From Dechloromonas sp. (GTDB lineage Bacteria; Pseudomonadota; Gammaproteobacteria; Burkholderiales; Rhodocyclaceae), in NCBI GenBank assembly GCA_017302355.1, contig JAFLDQ010000021.1, forward strand, positions 1 to 31,518: a stretch of DNA of 31,518 nucleotides, read 5' to 3'. Under the pieces are notes generated by a model. That model searched no databases. It was not told where the DNA came from and saw only the letters and a program-made list of their open reading frames with translations. Positions within the stretch are counted from its first letter, which is position 1; each line of letters begins with the position of its first letter. Shown one piece after another: positions 24,901 through 31,518 of the stretch. The translations under genes and the position numbers were made by a program.

Positions 24901-25076
24901 CGCGCCAGCGTTTCGGCCGAGGCGCCGGGATAGGTGGCGGTGATCATCACCGTCGGCGGGGAGATCTGCGGATACTGCGCGACCGGCAGCACCTGCGAGG
25001 CGACCAGCCCGGCGATGACGATGATGATCGAGACGACCGAGGCGAAGATCGGCCGGTTGATGAAGAATTTCGACAT
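21933..25076 (-). CDS. RND multidrug efflux transporter (HAE1 family, AcrB/MexB-like)
   Basis: The inner-membrane proton/drug antiporter, 1,047 residues with the full twelve-helix architecture. It starts MSKFFINRPIFASVVSIIIV (TM1) and has PVAQYPQISPPTV, typical of HAE1 pumps. TM4 carries the proton-relay pair Asp408-Asp409 in GIVVDDAIVVLENVER; TM10 carries the essential lysine in LIGLASKNAILIVEFA. The porter-domain G-loop region and the docking segment GSFVPSEDQGY are present. It would form a trimer with the adjacent periplasmic and outer-membrane subunits. It lies 9 nt after the membrane-fusion gene, and its end overlaps the outer-membrane gene. Confidence 0.97.
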   Translation of the reverse strand: MSKFFINRPIFASVVSIIIVIAGLVASQVLPVAQYPQISPPTVMITATYPGASAETLARTVAAPIEEQLNGVENLLYFTSSASANGAVSITATFEVGTNVDIASVNVNNRVKAAEPRLPEEVRRNGVIVQKRSNDILQVVALDSEKGKFSTLFLSNYASLNIVDELKRVRGVGDVTVFGAQDYSMRVWLKPDRMAQLGLTTSDVANAIRIQNAQNAAGKIGQEPAPGDQQLIYTVTAKGRLLTPEEFGNIVIRASGPGGVLRLKDIARIELGAYSYDQSVTLDGNPTIAMGVFLQTDANALEVAENVRNKMDELKKKFPEGMGYVIPFDTTRFVSASINEVVKTLIEAMLLVLAVVFLFLQNWRATLIPMIAVPISLIGTFAGLWLFGFSINTLTLFAMVLAIGIVVDDAIVVLENVERLMSEEKLPPRQAAIKGMQEVQGAVIATTLVLVAVFVPVAFLGGIAGQLYKQFAVTVAVSVAISSVVALTLTPALCALLLKVQHGENKLFAPFNRLFERLTRAYIGVVSLTLKHSIVVALLFALVIGSILAFFRIIPGSFVPSEDQGYLIAATLLPDGATLRRTATTGESLRQAIAADPAVMHTFVVSGFDLIGGGNKPNAGTMFIPLNDWSERDAKAQDLAGKFMGFGMMQADGIGLVFNPPPIMGLGTAGGFEVYVQNRVDGDARKLEEVVKNFIDDLQKHPEFTRIATFFRPTVPQLFVEVDEPKALALGIPLDSVYSTLQSTMGALYVNDFNKAGRVYRVQLQAEADYRMKPEDIGKVYVRSATSNQMIPLSAISSIRRVVGPEQVERFNGFVAAKVMGDSKPGVSSGDAIRIVEEVAAATLPSGYEISWTGQAFQEKRSAGSSLQAFAFAIVMVFLILAAQYEKWSLPLAVVMAVPFALMGALTAVWLRGMPNDIYFQIGLVVLIGLASKNAILIVEFAAQKYAEGRNVVDAALEGARLRFRPIIMTSLAFVLGVFPLVKATGAGAAARQSMGTGVFGGMIAATFIATLFIPLFFKWLERGKQNLPAPGDEHADPTEENPHVRP

Positions 25077-25085
25077 GGCCGCTCC

Positions 25086-26228
25086 CTACTTCTGTTCCGG
25101 CTTGGCCGCCGCCGCTGCCGGGGCGCCGGCCGGCGGGGCCGGCGGGTGCGGAGCGACCGGGGCGCCCGGCCGCAGCTTCATCAGGTTGTCGACGATCACC
25201 TTGTCGCCGGCCTTGAGGCCGTCGAGGACGACCCAGTCCTTGCCGAACCATTCGCCGGTCTTGACCGGGCGCGGCGCCACCTTGCTCTCGGCGTCGGCGG
25301 TCATCACCAGATTGCCCTGTTCGCTCTGGATCACCGCGCTCTGCGGCACCAGGAAGACGCCGCCCTGCTCGCCGGCGAGCAGGCGGATGCGCACGAACTG
25401 GCCGGGCAGCAGGCGGCCGTCCTTGTTGGCGAACTCGGCGCGCAGCTGGCGGGTGCCCAGCGTCGGGTCGATGGTGCTGGCCAGGAAGTTCAGCTTGCCG
25501 GCCAGCGGATAGATGCTGCCGTCGGGCAGCACCAGCTCGACCCCGGTGACGACGCCGGGCGTCAGCCGCCCGCCCGGCAGGCGCGCCGCCTCGTTGGGCG
25601 AAATGCTGAAGCGCACCCACATCGGGTCGTTCTGGTAGACCGAGGTCAGCAGGCTGTCCGAGCCGACGGTGACCAGGTTGCCCACCGATTTGGCGGCGCG
25701 CCCGGAAACCCCGTCCACCGGCGCGGTGATGGTGGTCCACGACAGGTTCAGTTGCGCCTGGCGCAGCGCCGCCTGCGCCAGTTCGTTGGCGCTGATGGCG
25801 TCGTCGTATTCCTTGCGGCTGACGCCCTGGATGTCGACCAGCTTCTTCAGCCGCGCCAGTTCGCGCGCCGCCTGGTCGGCCTTGGCCCTGGCCTCGGCGT
25901 GGGCGATCTCGTACGGCTCGCGGTCGATCTGGAACAGCGGCTGGCCGGCCTTGACCGGCATCCCTTCCTGGTACATCTGCTTCATCAGGATGCCGCCGAC
26001 ACGGGCGCGCACCTCGGTCTCCTTGGCGCCTTCGGTCTGGGCGACGACCTCGACCGCGTTCGGGACGCTGCGCGGCTGCATTTCCAATACGGTGACCGGC
26101 ATTGCCCCGCCGGCTTTTGGCGGCTCCGCCGGCTTCGAGCAGGCGCCAAGAGCCAGGGCGACGCTGACGAGGACGGGGAGCAGAAGCGGTTTGGCAAATC
26201 GGTACGGCGGGGTGTTGAGGCGGGTCAT
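25086..26228 (-). CDS. RND efflux periplasmic adaptor (membrane-fusion protein, AcrA/MexA-like)
   Basis: A periplasmic lipoprotein linking pump and channel, 380 residues. Signal peptide with lipobox LGAC (Cys30). The lipoyl/barrel-sandwich halves are VRARVGGILMKQMYQEGMPVKAGQPLFQID and LSWTTITAPVDGVSGRAAKSVGNLV, separated by an alpha-hairpin of about 60 residues. Beta-barrel and membrane-proximal domains follow (VRFSISPNEAARLPGG; LLPGQFVRIRL; VIQSEQGNLVMT). The C-terminus is a Pro/Ala-rich tail. The ATG at 26228 is chosen over 26282 because GGAG lies 6 nt before it and the signal peptide fits; the upstream start would add a proline-rich stretch. It is the first gene of the operon and is preceded by the AcrR-type operator. 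Confidence 0.95.
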   Translation of the reverse strand: MTRLNTPPYRFAKPLLLPVLVSVALALGACSKPAEPPKAGGAMPVTVLEMQPRSVPNAVEVVAQTEGAKETEVRARVGGILMKQMYQEGMPVKAGQPLFQIDREPYEIAHAEARAKADQAARELARLKKLVDIQGVSRKEYDDAISANELAQAALRQAQLNLSWTTITAPVDGVSGRAAKSVGNLVTVGSDSLLTSVYQNDPMWVRFSISPNEAARLPGGRLTPGVVTGVELVLPDGSIYPLAGKLNFLASTIDPTLGTRQLRAEFANKDGRLLPGQFVRIRLLAGEQGGVFLVPQSAVIQSEQGNLVMTADAESKVAPRPVKTGEWFGKDWVVLDGLKAGDKVIVDNLMKLRPGAPVAPHPPAPPAGAPAAAAAKPEQK

Positions 26229-26290
26229 GTCGGGCTCCGGGGGAGGGCGATGGGGCGGGACTGGCGGTGTATCGGATGTCAAGTGCGCGG

Positions 26291-26320
26291 ATTATACATA
26301 CATTCGCGCATGTATGTAAA
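26291..26320 (-). promoter_or_regulatory. efflux operon promoter with AcrR-type operator
   Basis: On the minus strand TTTACA (26320-26315) and a perfect TATAAT (26296-26291) are 18 bp apart. The spacer region is filled by a 24-bp inverted repeat at 26295-26318 with half-sites TACATACATTCG and CGCATGTATGTA (11 of 12 symmetric). The E. coli AcrR operator has the same half-sites, TACATACATT and AATGTATGTA, so binding of an AcrR-like protein would directly block RNA polymerase. Confidence 0.85.
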
Positions 26321-26364
26321 TTGAAAATCGCAAAGCGATGTAAAGGCGGGGTCGCGTTTCAGGT

Positions 26365-26389
26365 CAAGCCCCTCTCAAAAGCGGTTGAT
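26365..26389 (+). repeat. left terminal inverted repeat of the DUF262 element
   Basis: Begins CAAGCCCCTCTCAAAA and ends CGGTTGAT. The single difference from the right end is at position 17 (G versus A). GTTTCAGGT adjoins it on the outside. Confidence 0.9.
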
Positions 26390-26487
26390 AATTTTCCGGT
26401 CCAGTAAAGCCGGAAATCTTTGAAACCTAGACTGGGCGGGGCCTTAAACGATGCGGTACCATCTCGGAAAAACAACGGGAGCCATGA

Positions 26488-28386
26488 ATGCAAGCGAATC
26501 CGAGGTCGCTCGACACCCTATTCAACTCGCAGCTTCGATACGTCGTGCCGATGTTCCAGCGCCTTTACGTCTGGAAGGAAACGCCGCAGTGGTCGACTCT
26601 GTGGGAGGACGTAGCCGAAAAGGCCGCCCTCCTGATGAAGGGCGTCAAATCCAATCCGCATTACCTCGGCGCGCTGATCATCGAAGGGGTCAAACCCGCC
26701 TCGCCCCGCGAGGTGAAGCGCTTTCTGATCATCGACGGCCAGCAGCGCCTCACCACCCTTCAACTTCTGTTCTGCGCCTATCGCGACATCGCCCGTGCGA
26801 ACGAATGCAAGACCCTGGATCGCACGGTGACGCGATATTTGGAGAACGCCGACGCCGACGTCATGGAGAACCCGGACGAGGAAGTGTTCAAGCTTTGGCC
26901 GACCGCGCTCAACCGCGACGCCTTTCGCAGCGTCGTCTCCGCCGGAAGCCCGGAGGAGGTCTCCAAGCGGCATCCGCTCGTCTATCTGCCGAGGAAGCGC
27001 AAGCCGGAGCAGCGCAGCAACCTCGCCGAGGCCTACCTGTATTTCTCCAAGATGATCGCGGCCTGGATCGACGCGGCCTCCGCGGAGTTCTCGAAGACCA
27101 AGGAGGAGACGGCTTTCGCGCTGCTCCAATCGTTGCAACAGGATTTTTGCGTCGTTGAGATTTCCCTGTCGGAGGGCGACGACTCCCAGGAAATTTTCTA
27201 TTCGCTCAATTCCCAGGGCCAGCCGCTGACGCAATCCGATCTCCTGCGCAGCCTCATCTTCATGCGGGCGGAGAAGGAGCGGATCGACCGGGACGAAATC
27301 TTCGCCGAGTATTGGAGCAAGTTCGAGACGGACTTTTGGAGCGAGGAGGTCCGCCGGGGCGGCCGGACCTATTCGAGGCTCGACCTCGGCCTGCGCTTCT
27401 TTCTCATGGCCAAAACCGGGCAGATGGTCGACGCCCGCCGGGTGAACGAGGAATACCGCCGCTATGTCTCCGCCCATCCTCCTCGCTACGCGACGGTCAA
27501 GGAGGAGCTCGCGGACTTCACCCGGCACGGCGAGGCGTATCGCCGCTACGAGTCCGCGGTCCCCTCGGAACTGCCCTGCACGGACCTGCGCCGGGTTCTA
27601 AGGGACTTCGACGTCTCCACGGCCCTGCCGCTGGTCATGTTCTTGGAGCTGGAAGCCGGCCTCGACGAGGAGCAAGCCACGGAATGCCTCGACGCCGTCG
27701 AGTCGTTCATCGCGCGGCGCGTGCTCACGGGCGAGGAGACGAAGGAATACAACAAGCTGTTCGTCGACGTGATCGGAAGCCTGCGCGGGCTGGCCGGCGC
27801 GGCTGTTCTCCCCGCCCTTCGCAAGAAGCTGCTGGAAGGCGGCGGAACAACCCGGCATTGGCCGACGGACGGAGAGGTCGTCGAGAAGGCCATCTCGCGC
27901 CTGGTTTTCGGGATGATCAAGACCCCGGCTCTGCGGCTGATCCTCGAACGCTTGGAAACCAATCTCCGGAACAAGAAGACGGAAAATTTGGACATCCCGG
28001 CCGGGCTGCAAATCGAGCACGTCTTGCCGCAAAAATGGGACGCCCATTGGCCGTTGAGGGGCGTCTCGATACCTGCCGACGTGGCCTCGTATCCGCACCT
28101 GGCCCAAGGCGAACTGGCGCCCCTGGCCGACGCCGTTCGGCAGCGTAACTCGACCCTGCAAACCCTCGGCAACCTGACCCTGCTGAATCGATACCTCAAC
28201 CCCGCCGCGAGCAACGGCTCGTTCGACTCAAAGCTGGTCGAATACCGGAATTCGGTGTTGCGGCTGAACCGTCATTTCGACGGCGCGGTGGCATGGGACG
28301 AAGAGGCCATCGCCAAGAGAGGGAAGGCGCTGGGCGAGGCGATCTGCAAAATCTGGCCGCGGCCGGCTCCCTTGGGGAAATCCTGA
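26488..28386 (+). CDS. DUF262-DUF1524 protein (GmrSD/SspE/BrxU-like putative anti-phage nuclease)
   Basis: A 632-residue single-chain protein. The N-terminal DUF262 (GmrS-like, NTP-utilising) domain has VVPMFQRLYVW (residues 19-29), HYLGALII and the signature DGQQRLTTLQ (83-92). A long middle helical region follows (about 200-480). The C-terminal DUF1524 (HNH, GmrD-like) nuclease domain has IEHVLPQKW with His511, LGNLTLLN with Asn562, and the closing block NPAASNGSFDSK. All key residues of both domains seem intact. Fused DUF262-DUF1524 proteins include the type IV enzyme GmrSD, SspE and BrxU, which restrict phages with modified or unmodified DNA; the target here is unknown. The ATG at 26488 has GGGAG about 7 nt upstream. 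It is the only gene of a transposon-like unit. Confidence 0.92.
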   Translation: MQANPRSLDTLFNSQLRYVVPMFQRLYVWKETPQWSTLWEDVAEKAALLMKGVKSNPHYLGALIIEGVKPASPREVKRFLIIDGQQRLTTLQLLFCAYRDIARANECKTLDRTVTRYLENADADVMENPDEEVFKLWPTALNRDAFRSVVSAGSPEEVSKRHPLVYLPRKRKPEQRSNLAEAYLYFSKMIAAWIDAASAEFSKTKEETAFALLQSLQQDFCVVEISLSEGDDSQEIFYSLNSQGQPLTQSDLLRSLIFMRAEKERIDRDEIFAEYWSKFETDFWSEEVRRGGRTYSRLDLGLRFFLMAKTGQMVDARRVNEEYRRYVSAHPPRYATVKEELADFTRHGEAYRRYESAVPSELPCTDLRRVLRDFDVSTALPLVMFLELEAGLDEEQATECLDAVESFIARRVLTGEETKEYNKLFVDVIGSLRGLAGAAVLPALRKKLLEGGGTTRHWPTDGEVVEKAISRLVFGMIKTPALRLILERLETNLRNKKTENLDIPAGLQIEHVLPQKWDAHWPLRGVSIPADVASYPHLAQGELAPLADAVRQRNSTLQTLGNLTLLNRYLNPAASNGSFDSKLVEYRNSVLRLNRHFDGAVAWDEEAIAKRGKALGEAICKIWPRPAPLGKS

Positions 28387-28396
28387 TCCTAGAATG

Positions 28397-28424
28397 ATGA
28401 AGGCCCCGATTTCGGGGCCTTCAT
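28397..28424. terminator. hairpin terminator after the DUF262 gene
   Basis: A perfect 12-bp stem, ATGAAGGCCCCG (28397-28408) and CGGGGCCTTCAT (28413-28424), around ATTT, lies 10 nt after the stop codon. A T tract is lacking, so termination strength is uncertain. It lies inside the element and would insulate the downstream operon from read-through. Confidence 0.65.
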
Positions 28425-28459
28425 GCTCTGGATTGCCGTCTTACTTCGCCCCTCAATAA

Positions 28460-28484
28460 ATCAACCGTTTTTGAGAGGGGCTTG
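28460..28484 (-). repeat. right terminal inverted repeat of the DUF262 element
   Basis: Reads ATCAACCG ... TTGAGAGGGGCTTG on the plus strand, the inverse of 26365-26389 at 24 of 25 positions. The second copy of GTTTCAGGT follows at 28485-28493. Confidence 0.9.
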
Positions 28485-28550
28485 GTTTCAGGTGTCGTTT
28501 CGGTTGGCGGCGTGAGGTCGGCGCCGCATGCACCCGGCAAAAGCCAGCGC

Positions 28551-28556
28551 TATAAT
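28551..28556 (+). promoter_or_regulatory. probable -10 element of the solute-binding protein operon
   Basis: A perfect TATAAT in the context CGCTATAATCGGCGC, 27 nt before the start codon. No clear -35 is seen. The element's right target duplication ends about 35 bp upstream of where a -35 would be. Confidence 0.55.
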
Positions 28557-28583
28557 CGGCGCTTTTCGTTCACTGGAGCACCC

Positions 28584-29930
28584 ATGCCAAATTCTCTTCG
28601 TCCCCTGGCGATTGCCGTCGGCCTCGCGCTGGCATTTCCGGCGCTGGCTGCCGACCCTGCCGCCAAGCCCGCCGCCAAACCTGCCGCCAAGCCCGCCCAG
28701 AAGGCCGCCGCCAAGGCCGCCGCCAAGGCCGAGCCGGCGCCGGTGGGGTCCGCCGATTTCGAACTCTCGCATAACCTCGGTCCCGAGGGCGAGAAGCACC
28801 TGCAGGCCACCGTCGATCGTTTCAACAAGGAAACCGGCGGCAACCTCAAGCTGGTCCGGCTTGAAAAGGGCGACAAGCCGGCCGGCCTGAATCTGGTGCG
28901 GCGCCAGGAGATGAGCGAAGTGCTCAGCCAGGCGAAGTATTTCGTCCCGCTGCACGAGATGCTGGCCAAGGCGGGGGTCAAGCTGGACACCAGCGGCCTG
29001 TCCAGCGACCTCAAGGCCAACGTCGTCGATGCCAAGGGCCGCCTGGTTGCCTTGCCGGTGCTTTATTCGACCCCCGTGCTGTTCTATAACAAGAACGCCT
29101 TCCGCAAGGCCAGGCTGGATCCGGAGCAGCCGCCCAGGACCTGGTTCGAGATGCAGGGCATGCTCGACAAACTGCAGGATGCCGGTTACGCCTGCCCGTA
29201 TACCACGGCCTGGCCGGTCTGGGTGCATGTCGATAACGTCAGCGCCGTTTCCGGGCTGCCGGCGACCGACAAGGGGCAACTGACCTTCAACGGCCTGCCC
29301 CAGGTCAAGCACGTGGCGATGATGGCGACGTGGACCAAGGCCAATTACTTCAAGCTCTTCGGCCGCGGCGACGAGGCCAGCAAGAAATTCCATGCCGGCG
29401 AATGCGCGATGATCACCACCGATTCGCGCGAGCACATCGACTTCCGCGAGGCCAAGGGGGTCGATCTGGGGGTCGCGCCGATGCCGTTCCACGACGACGT
29501 CTATGGCGGCCGCAGACCGTCGCTGGCCGACGGCGCCACGCTGTGGGTGGGCGCCGGCCGTTCGCCGGCCGAGTACAAGCAGGCGGCGAAGTTCGTCTCC
29601 TTCCTGCTGGCGCCGGACAACCAGATCGATCTGGTGCGCAGCTATGGCGGGTTGCCGATGACGGCCGCCGCCCGCGCCGCCGCCCGCAGCAAGATCCTGC
29701 AGGATGGCGACCAGACGCTGCAGGCCGCCTATGCATCGCTGAAGGGGGCCAGCGCCGCGCCGATGACGCACGTCGCCGGCATCGATCCGGTGCGCGTCAT
29801 CGCCAGCGAGGAGCTCGAACTGGCGTGGTCCGACAAGGAGCCGTCCAAGGCGGCCCTGGACAAGGCGGTCAATCGCGGCCAGGCGGTGCTGACGGCCAAG
29901 CCAGCGCTGAAGAAGGCGCAGCCGTTCTGA
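28584..29930 (+). CDS. periplasmic extracellular solute-binding protein (UgpB-like)
   Basis: A 448-residue family 1 solute-binding protein resembling the glycerol-3-phosphate binding protein UgpB. A Sec signal peptide (LRPLAIAVGLALAFPALA) is followed by a low-complexity linker of AAKP/AAK repeats (about residues 24-50), unusual for the family. The binding fold includes ELSHNLGPEGEKHLQATVDRFN, VALPVLYSTPVLFYNKNAF, TTAWPVWVHVDN, CAMITTDSR and LADGATLWVGAGRSPAEYKQAAKFVSFL. The ATG at 28584 has GGAG 7 nt upstream; the upstream in-frame start lacks a signal peptide. No ABC permease or ATPase gene lies beside it. Its stop overlaps the ugpQ start, supporting a glycerophosphodiester/glycerol-3-phosphate role. 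Confidence 0.88.
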   Translation: MPNSLRPLAIAVGLALAFPALAADPAAKPAAKPAAKPAQKAAAKAAAKAEPAPVGSADFELSHNLGPEGEKHLQATVDRFNKETGGNLKLVRLEKGDKPAGLNLVRRQEMSEVLSQAKYFVPLHEMLAKAGVKLDTSGLSSDLKANVVDAKGRLVALPVLYSTPVLFYNKNAFRKARLDPEQPPRTWFEMQGMLDKLQDAGYACPYTTAWPVWVHVDNVSAVSGLPATDKGQLTFNGLPQVKHVAMMATWTKANYFKLFGRGDEASKKFHAGECAMITTDSREHIDFREAKGVDLGVAPMPFHDDVYGGRRPSLADGATLWVGAGRSPAEYKQAAKFVSFLLAPDNQIDLVRSYGGLPMTAAARAAARSKILQDGDQTLQAAYASLKGASAAPMTHVAGIDPVRVIASEELELAWSDKEPSKAALDKAVNRGQAVLTAKPALKKAQPF

Positions 29931-30637
29931 TGCCGCTCCCGCTGCCGCGCTGGATTGCCCATCGCGGCGGCGGGACGCTGGCGCCGGAAAACACGCTGGC
30001 CGGAATTCGCGTGGCGGCGCGGCTCGGGTTCACCGCCGTCGAATTCGACGTCATGCTGAGCGGCGACGGCACGCCAGTCCTGATTCACGACGAAACGCTC
30101 GAACGCACCACCAACGGCGCCGGCCGTGTTTGCGACACGCCGGATTCAGTCCTTTTCGCGCTCGATGCCGGTCACGGCGAGCGCATCCCGCGTTTTGCCG
30201 AGGCCGCCGCCCTGTGCCGCGAACTCGGTCTGCTGGCCAACGTCGAGATCAAACCGGCGACCGGCCATGAGGTGGCGACGGCCGCGGTCGTCGCCCGCCT
30301 GACCGCCGGCCTGTGGCGCGGGGCGGAAGTGCCGCCGCTGCTTTCGTCGTTTTCCCTGGCCGCGCTCGCAGTGGCCCGTGATCTGGCGCCGGAAATTCGC
30401 CGCGGCGTTCTGTTCGAGGCGCCGCCAGCCAACTGGTACGCCGAACTGCGGCGCCTGCAGGGCGTTTCGTTGCATTGCGCCGCCGATCTGCTCGATGACG
30501 AGGTGCTGGCCGAGGCCAGGGCGCATGACATTCCAGTGCTGTGTTACACGGTCAACAGCGAGAAACAGGCGGAAATGCTCTTCGCGCGCGGGGTCAGCGG
30601 GCTGTTCACCGATCGCCCCGATCTTTTTGCCGGATAG
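29930..30637 (+). CDS. ugpQ: glycerophosphodiester phosphodiesterase
   Basis: Hydrolyses glycerophosphodiesters to glycerol 3-phosphate and an alcohol. It is a 235-residue TIM-barrel GDPD protein of cytosolic UgpQ type: there is no signal peptide. The catalytic block is IAHRGGGTLAPENTLAG (about residues 9-25), with VEFDVMLSGDGTPVLIHDETLERTTNG supplying the Glu/Asp metal ligands and the second catalytic His. Then come LLANVEIKP, and at the C-terminus YTVNSEKQAEMLFARGVSGLFTDRPD. The ATG shares its A with the stop of the solute-binding protein gene (TGATG), so translation is coupled. Confidence 0.95.
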   Translation: MPLPLPRWIAHRGGGTLAPENTLAGIRVAARLGFTAVEFDVMLSGDGTPVLIHDETLERTTNGAGRVCDTPDSVLFALDAGHGERIPRFAEAAALCRELGLLANVEIKPATGHEVATAAVVARLTAGLWRGAEVPPLLSSFSLAALAVARDLAPEIRRGVLFEAPPANWYAELRRLQGVSLHCAADLLDDEVLAEARAHDIPVLCYTVNSEKQAEMLFARGVSGLFTDRPDLFAG

Positions 30638-30677
30638 CTCGCGGGCCGCCTGCCAAGGGGGCGGGATTTTCTCTTAA

Positions 30678-31518
<841 letters not shown>

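Larger units (their letters stand above)
26365..28484 (+). mobile_element. 2,120-bp transposed element carrying one DUF262-DUF1524 gene and no transposase
   Basis: The unit is bounded by 25-bp terminal inverted repeats (26365-26389 and 28460-28484) that match at 24 positions. Immediately outside both repeats is the perfect 9-bp direct repeat GTTTCAGGT (26356-26364 and 28485-28493), the hallmark of a target-site duplication. The interior holds a single gene with its own hairpin terminator. A duplication of this size is known for IS1 and for several IS4-like groups (Tn5, Tn10), but I cannot assign the family from the ends. The element probably moved using a transposase supplied in trans. Confidence 0.85.

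Noticed and set aside
21921..26324. A 1,467-codon open frame antisense to the whole efflux operon
   Set aside because: It is the complement of three clearly real genes, has a composition of Asp/Arg/His/Gly typical of antisense frames in high-GC DNA, and shows no recognisable domain.
26484..26500. ATG at 26484 as an alternative start near the DUF262 gene
   Set aside because: It is in a different frame (NASESEV...) and does not lead into the conserved DUF262 N-terminus, which follows the ATG at 26488.
28669..28745. Tandem repeat-like DNA encoding AAKP/AAK units
   Set aside because: A coding low-complexity linker in frame with a good signal peptide, not an independent repeat or CRISPR-like array.

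Overview
The window is high-GC proteobacterial DNA. The gene complement (mfd, class I DAHP synthase, glcDEF, a PduO-type adenosyltransferase, an AcrAB-OprM-type pump, rhlE, alaS) and the recurrent TATAATCCGCGC-type promoters suggest a betaproteobacterium, perhaps of the Rhodocyclales. That placement is inferred from protein style and not tested.

Layout. 1-2.45 kb is a mobile-element scrap yard: an IS630-type transposase fragment interrupted by a complete ISL3 element, an AT-richer SAM methyltransferase, and a sliver of an ISAs1-type transposase. 2.7-7.3 kb is housekeeping: mfd followed after 3 nt by DAHP synthase. 7.3-10.5 kb is an accessory strip of small genes: a Uma2-type nuclease, two separate DUF4160-DUF2442 pairs, a lipoprotein, a truncated BrnT toxin and several REP-like palindromes. 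A 22-bp piece of the Uma2 3' end is duplicated beyond the first DUF4160-DUF2442 pair. 10.5-11.4 kb (minus strand) holds the cobalamin adenosyltransferase and a DUF1330 protein. Divergent from it, 11.4-17.3 kb is a tightly packed C2-acid operon (hyi, glycerate 2-kinase, glcD, glcE, glcF) that would oxidise glycolate to glyoxylate and handle hydroxypyruvate and glycerate. A PP2C phosphatase (17.35-18.14 kb) converges on rhlE, with a 106-bp folded repeat between them.

19.9-26.3 kb is a complete minus-strand RND efflux operon (membrane-fusion protein, RND pump, outer-membrane factor) with its TetR/AcrR-like repressor as the last gene. The promoter contains a near-perfect AcrR-type operator lying between -35 and -10.

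The most notable feature is at 26365-28484. A single large DUF262-DUF1524 (GmrSD/SspE/BrxU-like) putative anti-phage nuclease gene is enclosed by 25-bp terminal inverted repeats (24/25 matching), and these are flanked by a perfect 9-bp direct repeat. The 2,120-bp unit therefore looks like a transposed element whose only gene is a defence nuclease and which has no transposase of its own. It sits between the efflux promoter and the promoter of the next operon without damaging either.

The window ends with a periplasmic solute-binding protein coupled to a glycerophosphodiester phosphodiesterase (ugpQ), then the 5' part of alaS. No rRNA, tRNA or CRISPR array was seen.
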